Shown here piece by piece: positions 1-5,984 of a DNA stretch of 11,075 bases; position 1 is the stretch's first letter, and each line of letters starts with the position of its first letter. The notes below the pieces were generated by a model that saw only the letters and a list, made by a program, of their open reading frames with translations, made no database searches and had not been told where the DNA came from. Origin of the DNA: an uncultured Lachnospiraceae bacterium (lineage in GTDB: Bacteria; Bacillota; Clostridia; Lachnospirales; Lachnospiraceae). The translations under genes and the position numbers were made by a program. The DNA lies in contig CAMKMR010000035.1 in the NCBI GenBank assembly GCA_946413945.1, positions 1-11,075 of the forward strand. Reading direction: 5' to 3'.

Positions 1-2
1 AC

Positions 3-428
3 GAGCTTGAATTTAAAGAATTGTTTGCATGTAATACTTATGTTTATTTATGGGGACAGCATCCTCTTGCAAAAAATAAGGCGATCTCTATAAAGGAATT
101 AGAAGATTATCCTTGTCTTTCTTTTGATCAGGGAAAGAGTTCTTCGCTGTTTTTAGCGGAAGAGCAGCTTTCAACTTATGATTATGTTCGTCTTATTAAG
201 GCAAATGATAGAGCGACAATGCTTAACCTTATGGTGGGACTTAATGCATATACGCTATGTTCAGGTATCATAAGTGAAGATTTAAATGGCTCTGCCTATA
301 AGGCAGTTCCTCTTAAGGAAAGTGAACTGATGCATATAGGTTATATAAAGAGAAAAGGGGCAAATGTCAGCCCTCTGGGGGAACTTTATATAGCTGAACT
401 GAATAAGTATAAAGATCAGGTGAAATAA
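3..428 (+). CDS. LysR-family transcriptional regulator, C-terminal part (5' end outside window)
   Basis: The reading frame is open from the first bases of the window to the TAA at 426-428 and gives 141 residues. These match the second half of a LysR substrate-binding domain: the HPLA motif at about residues 19-22, followed by an 'isikeLedyPclsf' strand that is the usual start of the second subdomain, then an alternation of short strands and helices ending in a C-terminal helix. The N-terminal helix-turn-helix and the first half of the effector domain lie upstream of the window, so neither the target genes nor the inducer can be inferred. A TTG at 21 is not a start; the domain homology continues upstream of it. 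The gene is convergent with prs and ends in a shared bidirectional terminator. Confidence 0.8.
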   Translation, partial: ELEFKELFACNTYVYLWGQHPLAKNKAISIKELEDYPCLSFDQGKSSSLFLAEEQLSTYDYVRLIKANDRATMLNLMVGLNAYTLCSGIISEDLNGSAYKAVPLKESELMHIGYIKRKGANVSPLGELYIAELNKYKDQVK

Positions 429-461
429 GAAAGTTAAGCTGATGTTAAAATAAGAAAAGAA

Positions 462-539
462 AAAATGAATCTAAGCTGATATATGGAGCAATAGAAGATA
501 AAAATGAATCTAAGCTGATTTATGGATCGGTAGAAGATA
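462..539. repeat. Two-copy 39-nt tandem repeat in the LysR-prs intergenic region
   Basis: Positions 462-500 and 501-539 are head-to-tail copies of a 39-nt unit that match at 35 of 39 positions. The unit contains AAGCTGAT, which also occurs once more upstream at 436-443, so a third, mostly decayed copy is likely. Each unit holds an ATG followed four codons later by TGA, so it is not coding. It lies between the regulator stop codon and its terminator, so it would be transcribed into the 3' UTR. Confidence 0.85.
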
Positions 540-547
540 AGTTGATT

Positions 548-586
548 AAAAAAATCCAGTGATATATTTTATCACTGGATTTTTTT
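548..586. terminator. Bidirectional intrinsic terminator between LysR gene and prs
   Basis: A perfect 16-bp inverted repeat (548-563 with 571-586) has a 7-nt loop and runs of seven A and seven T at its outer ends. It therefore gives a stem followed by a U tract in both directions. It serves the LysR gene on the plus strand and prs on the minus strand, which converge here. Confidence 0.93.
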
Positions 587-588
587 AG

Positions 589-600
589 ACTTGCGCAAGT
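589..600. other. 12-bp perfect palindrome next to the prs stop codon
   Basis: ACTTGCGCAAGT is perfectly self-complementary and sits two bases beyond the prs stop codon and two bases from the terminator stem. With no spacer in the dyad it is a poor RNA hairpin. It could be a protein-binding site, or chance. Confidence 0.4.
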
Positions 601-602
601 TA

Positions 603-1811
603 TTAGAACTTTGCAGCTCCGTCATAATTATCTTTTATTGTATGAGTCTCGCGATATTCGTTTACTCTAGCCTGGATTCTTTCTCTTGGATCAAGAAGTG
701 AGCTAAGAGATGCATTATGGTTAAGGTGATCAATGATGATAGCGATATATTTACTCATATCTGCTGAAAGGTACCAGTCACGAGTAAAGAGTTCAGGATT
801 CTGGTAAACAACATTTGTTGTGATGACCTTATCAATGATTCCCTTGCTATATGCATCGTCGAACACATCAAGACCTGCAGTGAAGAGACCAAATGTAGAA
901 AGGCAGAATACACGCTTAGCCTTACGCTCTTTTAACTGTCTTGCAACATCAAGCATTGATTCACCAGATGCGATCATATCATCGATAATGATAACGTCCT
1001 TACCTTCAACTGAATCACCAAGGAATTCATGAGCAACGATAGGGTTCTTACCATTAACAACCTTAGAATAATCTCTTCTCTTATAGAACATTCCAACGTC
1101 AACTCCAACGTGGTTAGCGAAGTAGATAGCTCTGTGCATTGCACCTTCATCAGGGCTGATCACCATAAGGTGATCCTTGTCTAACTGAAGGTCATTTATA
1201 TTTTTGAGGAGACATTTGATGAACTGGTATGTAGGCATTACATTTTCAAATCCTGAAAGAGGAATTGAATTCTGTACACGAGGGTCGTGAGCATCAAATG
1301 TGATAATGTTTGAAACGCCGTAAAAATTGCACAGTTCCTGAAGAGCAAGAGCACAGTCAAGAGATTCTCTCTTGTTACGCTTATGCTGTCTTGACTCATA
1401 GAGGAAAGGCATGATTATGTTAAGACGGTTTGCCTTACCACCGATAGCAGCGATAACACGCTTTAAATCCTGGAAATGATCATCAGGTGACATTGGAATC
1501 TCATGTCCGCCTAAATTGTATTTTACATTGTAATTTGTAACATCAGCTAAAAGATAAAGGTCTGTTCCTCTTACTGATTCAGAGAGGGTTCCTTTAGCTT
1601 CACCAGATGCAAATCTTGGGCAGCTTGATTCAATGATATAGCTGTCTCTTTCATATCCGTTGAAAACAAAGTTGTTTTCATTGAGATTTCTTTCTTTTCT
1701 CCATTTAACGAGATACTGATTAACCTTATCTCCCATTGCAGTACAGCTCTGTAATGGAATTATTCCTAATTTGCCTACTGGAACAGTTACAAGTTTACTT
1801 GAGTCTGGCAT
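603..1811 (-). CDS. prs: Ribose-phosphate pyrophosphokinase (PRPP synthetase), long divergent form
   Basis: Cytosolic enzyme that makes 5-phosphoribosyl 1-diphosphate from ribose 5-phosphate and ATP, for nucleotide, histidine, tryptophan and NAD synthesis. The 402-residue product shows SESVRG (77-82), RQHKRNKRES (141-150, where the classic enzyme has RQDRK..PRE), DAHDP (173-177, keeping the active-site His of the classic DLHA), the flexible-loop YKRRD (243-247) and the PRPP-binding loop VIIIDDMIASGES (273-285). The family standard is about 310-320 residues; the extra length is an N-terminal extension, insertions and a C-terminal tail. I recall long forms like this from Lachnospiraceae annotations. 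The start is the ATG at 1811, because GGAGGAG lies just upstream; an in-frame TTG at 1826 falls at that ribosome-binding site. The gene follows the helicase-loader gene by 24 nt and is probably the last of that operon. Orthology to a working PRPP synthetase is very likely but rests on motifs. Confidence 0.92.
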   Translation of the reverse strand: MPDSSKLVTVPVGKLGIIPLQSCTAMGDKVNQYLVKWRKERNLNENNFVFNGYERDSYIIESSCPRFASGEAKGTLSESVRGTDLYLLADVTNYNVKYNLGGHEIPMSPDDHFQDLKRVIAAIGGKANRLNIIMPFLYESRQHKRNKRESLDCALALQELCNFYGVSNIITFDAHDPRVQNSIPLSGFENVMPTYQFIKCLLKNINDLQLDKDHLMVISPDEGAMHRAIYFANHVGVDVGMFYKRRDYSKVVNGKNPIVAHEFLGDSVEGKDVIIIDDMIASGESMLDVARQLKERKAKRVFCLSTFGLFTAGLDVFDDAYSKGIIDKVITTNVVYQNPELFTRDWYLSADMSKYIAIIIDHLNHNASLSSLLDPRERIQARVNEYRETHTIKDNYDGAAKF

Positions 1812-1835
1812 TTCTTTCTCCTCCAAGTGTTTTGA

Positions 1836-2864
1836 TTATTTATTTTTATTTAAAAAAGCATTTTGCTTTTTTTGATAGCGTATATTTTTTCCAAAAATAT
1901 TGAAAAAATCATATTTTTCAACAAAACGAGACATAAGTCTTTCGCTATAGGCCAGTCTGAAATCCTGAAGTGAAAGATTAGTAGTAATGATCGTCGACTT
2001 ACTTGAAATGAGTCTTTGATTTACAACTTCAAACAACTGAGAAGCAGTGAAATTGTTCCTTGTCTCTGTGCCTAAGTCATCTATCACTAATAGATCGGCA
2101 TTATATACTAACTCATATACAGGTTCGATCTTAGCTTTTATCTCACTATCATAGGACATTATATATTTTGATAAAATGTCTTCAAAGAGCTCGTTTGCAG
2201 AGAGATATAGAACCGAGTGTCCGCTCTCTATCAGCTCTTTCGAAATTGCATGCGAAAGGAAGGACTTACCAAGTCCTGCCTCGCCGTATATTAATATATT
2301 TTTACCACTTTTGTCAAATGATTTTGTAAACTCTTTTGCTTTTGAAAGTTTATCTACCATATTGTCATATGGTGATTTTTTATAACCCGGCATAAGTTCG
2401 CGACTATAATATGAAAGAGTAAAGTTCTCAAAACTTTCTTCCTTTATAATATCAGCATGACTGGACTGCTTATAAAGAATCTCAGAGAGTCTTTTTTTAT
2501 AGCATTCACATCGCTTTCCATTCACAAAGCCTTCATCCTTACAGATAGGGCAGGAATAGTGAATAGTAAGATAATCTGCCGGATATCCGTTTAAAGTAAG
2601 AAGAGCAGTTTTTCTATCATTAAGGGCCTTAAGCTTTTCTTTCCTTTGGACAGCAGCCTCAGGAGTATTAAGCTGAGGATTCTTTAGTCTGTTCTTAATG
2701 AAAGTAGTATTGATAAGGGAAATCTCTGTATCAATATCACTGATCTCGGGCACTGCCTCATAAACCTCATCCTTATGATCAGATAAGCTGCGCAGAGCGT
2801 CCGATTTAAGTCTGCTGTAAATGTTACTTATTTCATTTTTAGCTATGATATAAAAATTACTCAA
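1836..2864 (-). CDS. DnaI/DnaC-type ATP-dependent helicase loader
   Basis: AAA+ ATPase of the DnaC/DnaI/IstB group, expected to load the replicative DnaB-type helicase on DNA during replication initiation and restart. The 342 residues comprise a helical, charged N-terminal region, a Cys cluster CPIC..CEC (C105, C108, C119, C121) that probably binds zinc, Walker A GEAGLGKS (194-201), Walker B LLVIDDLG (258-265), a sensor-1-like TTN (294-296) and an Arg-rich RLMSRF (309-314) that fits the arginine finger and sensor region. The start is a TTG at 2864, whose TTGA overlaps the TGA stop of the DnaD-like gene. A GAGG about 10 nt upstream fits, and no ATG occurs in frame until residue 158, inside the protein. 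This implies translational coupling with the DnaD-like protein, its functional partner. IstB transposition proteins share the fold, but no transposase is nearby and the N-terminal part fits a primosomal loader. Confidence 0.9.
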   Translation of the reverse strand: MSNFYIIAKNEISNIYSRLKSDALRSLSDHKDEVYEAVPEISDIDTEISLINTTFIKNRLKNPQLNTPEAAVQRKEKLKALNDRKTALLTLNGYPADYLTIHYSCPICKDEGFVNGKRCECYKKRLSEILYKQSSHADIIKEESFENFTLSYYSRELMPGYKKSPYDNMVDKLSKAKEFTKSFDKSGKNILIYGEAGLGKSFLSHAISKELIESGHSVLYLSANELFEDILSKYIMSYDSEIKAKIEPVYELVYNADLLVIDDLGTETRNNFTASQLFEVVNQRLISSKSTIITTNLSLQDFRLAYSERLMSRFVEKYDFFNIFGKNIRYQKKQNAFLNKNK

Positions 2865-4009
2865 CTTTCTTTAACCTCATCCATGTAAAGGTCTTCTATC
2901 ATCTGAAGATCATCTGAATAGTCAGTCTGCTTAAATGAATTAATGCTGCGTTTGTTAGCTGTATAATTTGAATTGTTTGATGCAGCTTTTAAGTTAGACT
3001 TCTGATATCTTTCAACATCAGAAATGGTCCTTACATTAGCCTTGTACCAATTTTCCAATATACCGTCTACATAGTTCATTGTAGCCTTTGCAGGGCTGTT
3101 AACAATAGCAATTTCACAGGCTTTAAGTATTATAGCATCGTCGAAGACTAACTGGGTAGTCCATTTATCAATTAATGCTTTTTCCTGTTCATTAATAGAA
3201 TGCCACTGGATGCCAAGTTTATCAAGTATTTTACCATAAAGTGTGAAATAACGGGATGTGAATTCTTTTGCCTCGTCTCTTGTTGTTAAGCCGGCCTCGT
3301 ACCAGTTGATAGCTACTTTCTCGAAAAATTTAGCACTGGTTTTCTGAATCTCTCCACAGTATTCAAGCAGGTATTCGCAAAGATCAAATGAGAACCTTAG
3401 TTCATCATGTATATATATGATAGAATTAATATCTGCCTGAGCAAGTTCACGTCTGAAATAGGCCTCAGCTTCATTTCTAAGATCCATGATCTCGCCGTCC
3501 TGAAGCTTAAGATTAAGCTGATCTACACTGAGACGCTTCTTTGAAGGGAGCTTCTTTTCAAGTTTAGTATCTGCTTCTTTCTTTTCAGTTTCTTTCTTTT
3601 CAGCTTCTTTTATTTCACTGTCTTTACTTTCTTCCTGCTTTTTTTCATTCTTTGTAAAGGCGATGATATTCATAAGCTCATCATCATCTTCTTTTGAAGG
3701 TTTATTAAGTTTATCTTCTAATTTAAGAAGAGTGATGCTGTAAGTATCCTCGTCTTTATCATATTTCAGATCAAGGGCACCTTTTGAGATCCAGTATTTG
3801 ATCCCGCGGCATACATCCTTATCCTGACAAACAAGCTTGTCTGCGATAGATGAAACTGTTGCACCGGTATTAGCCTGAAATAATCTTACCAGATAAATGT
3901 AAAGTTTTACGAATTCTCCGCCAGCCTCTGGCATATACTGATCTATAAAGATGTTGGAGATTGTTGTGAAGTTTTCCTGATTGTCTGTTCTTACTTTGAT
4001 GTATCCCAT
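2861..4009 (-). CDS. DnaD-domain primosome protein with two DDBH2 modules
   Basis: Member of the DnaD/DnaB(Bsu) family, which binds DNA and recruits the helicase and its loader at origins and stalled forks. The 382-residue protein has a winged-helix-like N-terminal domain (about 15-97), a Lys/Glu-rich low-complexity linker (about 105-160) and two copies of the DDBH2 module. Copy A spans about 180-250 and copy B about 277-337. Each carries the family signature of an aromatic-rich helix, NWY and a later Thr: NWY at 235-237 with T243, and at 320-322 with T328, exactly 85 residues apart. The start ATG at 4009 follows AAAGGA at good spacing. The gene is first in an operon with dnaI and prs, and its promoter lies next to a DnaA-box cluster. 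It may do the work of B. subtilis DnaD, DnaB or both; the sequence does not settle which. Confidence 0.9.
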   Translation of the reverse strand: MGYIKVRTDNQENFTTISNIFIDQYMPEAGGEFVKLYIYLVRLFQANTGATVSSIADKLVCQDKDVCRGIKYWISKGALDLKYDKDEDTYSITLLKLEDKLNKPSKEDDDELMNIIAFTKNEKKQEESKDSEIKEAEKKETEKKEADTKLEKKLPSKKRLSVDQLNLKLQDGEIMDLRNEAEAYFRRELAQADINSIIYIHDELRFSFDLCEYLLEYCGEIQKTSAKFFEKVAINWYEAGLTTRDEAKEFTSRYFTLYGKILDKLGIQWHSINEQEKALIDKWTTQLVFDDAIILKACEIAIVNSPAKATMNYVDGILENWYKANVRTISDVERYQKSNLKAASNNSNYTANKRSINSFKQTDYSDDLQMIEDLYMDEVKES

Positions 4010-4084
4010 GTTAGTCCTTTTCTATACCCTTGTTTCATACCTTTTTTTGCTTTTAGATTTCCTTAAAATCTGATTCGCAATTGG

Positions 4085-4113
4085 ATTATATATTAGTTGT
4101 TTTTTTATTGCAA
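4085..4113 (-). promoter_or_regulatory. Promoter of the dnaD-dnaI-prs operon
   Basis: On the minus strand a perfect TATAAT (4085-4090) is preceded after 17 nt by TTGCAA (4108-4113, 4 of 6 matches to TTGACA). Transcription would start near 4078 and give a leader of about 70 nt before the DnaD-like ATG. The nearest DnaA box begins 10 nt upstream of the -35 element, after a G+C-rich octamer. Confidence 0.72.
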
Positions 4114-4123
4114 ATCGGCCGCC

Positions 4124-4309
4124 TGTTGATAAAATTTTGTTGATTTTGTTGATAAATGAAACTGCCCTTAGATCTAACTGTCGAAAAGGCCTATAAATAA
4201 AGAAAGACAGGAAAAATATAGATAAAATAAAGTACTTGATAAGTTGTTGATAAAATGAAAAAAACCGGTCTTAATGATAAGACCGGAATTTTGTGGATAA
4301 TGTTGATAA
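4124..4309 (+). promoter_or_regulatory. Cluster of DnaA boxes, all in one orientation
   Basis: The strand shown carries TGTGGATAA (4292-4300), the exact reverse complement of the TTATCCACA DnaA box. Four copies of the one-mismatch variant TGTTGATAA lie at 4124-4132, 4147-4155, 4245-4253 and 4301-4309. Weaker relatives are TGTTGATTT (4138-4146) and ACTTGATAA (4234-4242). Two pairs are directly abutting (4138/4147 and 4292/4301), and the last box touches the murC stop codon. The 300-nt gap 4010-4309 contains nothing else except the operon promoter, its leader and the murC terminator. Whether DnaA binds here is inferred from the motif match, not shown. Confidence 0.75.
4258..4286 (-). terminator. 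Intrinsic terminator of murC
   Basis: Inverted repeat CCGGTCTTA (4265-4273) with TAAGACCGG (4278-4286) and a 4-nt loop makes a 9-bp G+C-rich stem. On the minus strand it is followed by seven U residues (from 4264-4258). It separates murC from the dnaD operon and lies inside the DnaA-box cluster. Confidence 0.92.
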
Positions 4310-5707
4310 TTATTTTTCTAAGAGCTGAACGCCGATAGAATCTATATTACCGGCCCCCATGGTTATCAACATATCATTGTTATTTACATGATTTTTAAAA
4401 TAATTTTTTATGGCTTCAAAATCACCGAGATAAATGGCATCGCAGCCAAGATCTTTTAATTCTCTTTCAAGATCTTTAGATGAGATAGTACCATCATCAA
4501 TCTCTCTTGCAGCATATATATCAGCAAGAAGGACGTGGTCACAGACTGAAAGTGCCTTAGCAAAATCTTTAAGTAATGCTTTGGTACGTGAATATGTATG
4601 TGGCTGGAAGGCGCACCATAATTCATTCTTTACAACAGATCTTCCTACCTTAAGGGTAGCTGCGATCTCAGTTGGATGATGAGCATAATCATCGATGACA
4701 GTAACATTTCCAGCTAGGGTGCCCTTATATTCAAATCTTCTATGAGCAGAAGCACAGTTCTTTAAACCTTCCTTTATAGAAGAAATATCAAGACCAAGGA
4801 AAAGAGATGAAGCGATGGCTGAAAGAGAATTCATAGCATTATGGCTTCCTGTAACTGAAAGTTCGATATGGTCTAAAAATTCACCTTTTATATAAAGGTC
4901 ATAAGAAGGGTGGCCTTCATCGTTTAAAGTAACATTTTTAGCCTGATAGTCATTTCCATCATTCATGCCGAAAGTTACTAAACTACATCCTTTATCCTTT
5001 ACGGCAGCCTTTATATCTTCAAGATAAGGCATATCTCCGTTTACAACTAAGAGGCCGCCGTCTTTAAGGTTGGTTGAGAATTTAGCAAAAGACTTAACGA
5101 TATTATCAAGGTTTTTAAAGAAATCCAGATGGTCATTATCTATATTTAAAATGATACTTACATATGGATAGAATGAATGGAAGCTGTTTGTGTATTCACA
5201 TGCTTCGGTAATGAAGTATGGGGAAGAACCAACGCGGATGTTTCCACCTATAAGGTTAAGCATGCCTCCGATAGATATTGTTGGATCCTTTGCAGCAGCC
5301 ATAAAGATATGGGAAAGCATAGAAGTTGTAGTAGTCTTTCCATGAGTACCACTTACGGCAATGGAATATTTATAATTTTCCATTATCTGTCCAAGGAGTT
5401 CGGCACGGGTAAGGAGTGGAAGATTTTTATTCTTTGCTGCCTGTAATTCTTCATTGTCGCTGGAAATAGCAGCTGTATAAACAACAAGATCGATATCTGG
5501 CTCTGATGCTATATTAGAAGCATATTGTCCAAAATAAACCTTTATTCCTCTATCTGTAAGAAGTTTTGTAGTTTCAGATTCCTTCATATCAGAACCTGTG
5601 ACCTTAAAACCTTCTTTATTAAGTATTTCTGCAAGTCCGCTCATGCTTATTCCGCCGATACCGATGAAATGAACATGACAAGGCTTTGTAAAATCAACCT
5701 GATACAT
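4310..5707 (-). CDS. murC: UDP-N-acetylmuramate--L-alanine ligase
   Basis: Cytosolic Mur ligase that adds L-alanine to UDP-MurNAc with ATP, the first amino-acid step of peptidoglycan precursor synthesis. The length of 465 residues is normal for MurC. Visible motifs are the N-terminal nucleotide fold GIGGISMSGLA (16-26), the ATP loop SGTHGKTTTT (119-128), NIDNDHLD (188-195), GSHNAMNSLSAI (287-298), RRFEYKG (323-329), DDYAHHPTEI (339-348) and FQPHTYSRT (367-375), all in family order; HHPTE and the IGG start are typical of MurC rather than MurD, E or F. The start ATG at 5707 has AAAGGAAG about 10 nt upstream. It is a single-gene unit: it has its own extended -10 promoter and terminator and is not in a division and cell-wall cluster. 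Confidence 0.97.
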   Translation of the reverse strand: MYQVDFTKPCHVHFIGIGGISMSGLAEILNKEGFKVTGSDMKESETTKLLTDRGIKVYFGQYASNIASEPDIDLVVYTAAISSDNEELQAAKNKNLPLLTRAELLGQIMENYKYSIAVSGTHGKTTTTSMLSHIFMAAAKDPTISIGGMLNLIGGNIRVGSSPYFITEACEYTNSFHSFYPYVSIILNIDNDHLDFFKNLDNIVKSFAKFSTNLKDGGLLVVNGDMPYLEDIKAAVKDKGCSLVTFGMNDGNDYQAKNVTLNDEGHPSYDLYIKGEFLDHIELSVTGSHNAMNSLSAIASSLFLGLDISSIKEGLKNCASAHRRFEYKGTLAGNVTVIDDYAHHPTEIAATLKVGRSVVKNELWCAFQPHTYSRTKALLKDFAKALSVCDHVLLADIYAAREIDDGTISSKDLERELKDLGCDAIYLGDFEAIKNYFKNHVNNNDMLITMGAGNIDSIGVQLLEK

Positions 5708-5798
5708 ATTAAATGTACTTCCTTTCGATAATAATGATATTTATTTCAAGTTCCAGCTGATTCTGGCTGAAGAGTTGAAAAATAAAAAAACAAATTTC

Positions 5799-5827
5799 AT
5801 TATAACACACTGAAGGATAATTTTAAA
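5799..5827 (-). promoter_or_regulatory. murC promoter with extended -10
   Basis: The minus strand reads TGTTATAAT (5799-5807), a consensus extended -10. TTTAAA (5822-5827) sits 17 nt upstream as a weak -35. The predicted leader is about 85 nt. Confidence 0.72.
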
Positions 5828-5842
5828 CATTCTGACTTTAAG

Positions 5843-5871
5843 TTTGATCGAAGCTTACTTTTGATCGAAGC
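5843..5871 (+). repeat. Paired 12-nt direct repeat upstream of the nadB promoter, candidate operator
   Basis: TTTGATCGAAGC occurs exactly at 5843-5854 and 5860-5871, a 17-bp period. The core TTtGATCgAA is itself nearly palindromic (8 of 10 positions). The second copy ends 9 nt before the perfect -35 of the nadBC promoter, where an activator or repressor would bind. The murC promoter lies on the other side, so it could act on both genes. The regulator is unknown. Confidence 0.55.
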
Positions 5872-5880
5872 GTCTTGTGA

Positions 5881-5909
5881 TTGACACCCTTAGTGGGTTG
5901 TGGCATATT
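5881..5909 (+). promoter_or_regulatory. nadBC promoter
   Basis: A perfect TTGACA (5881-5886), a 17-nt spacer and CATATT (5904-5909, 4 of 6) preceded by TGG, giving an extended -10. The leader before the nadB ATG is about 70 nt. TTAGTGGGTTGTGG (5890-5903) inside the promoter resembles TTAGTTGGTGGGGC (5924-5937) just downstream (10 of 14 positions), a second possible regulatory repeat. Confidence 0.75.
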
Positions 5910-5984
5910 TAAAAGGATAGATTTTAGTTGGTGGGGCTTATGGTTAACTAACTAGTAAGAAAGAGAGACAAAAAAGAAAAGACT

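Noticed and set aside
4010..4309. Main chromosomal replication origin
   Set aside because: No dnaA, dnaN or rpmH gene and no clear DnaA-trio; the cluster is reported as a DnaA-binding region only.
4434..5731. Several plus-strand open frames across murC
   Set aside because: They mirror the well-supported murC coding strand and have no recognisable protein features.
5881..5937. Known NiaR or NrtR operator
   Set aside because: I could not match the repeats to a remembered consensus reliably, so the regulator is left unnamed.
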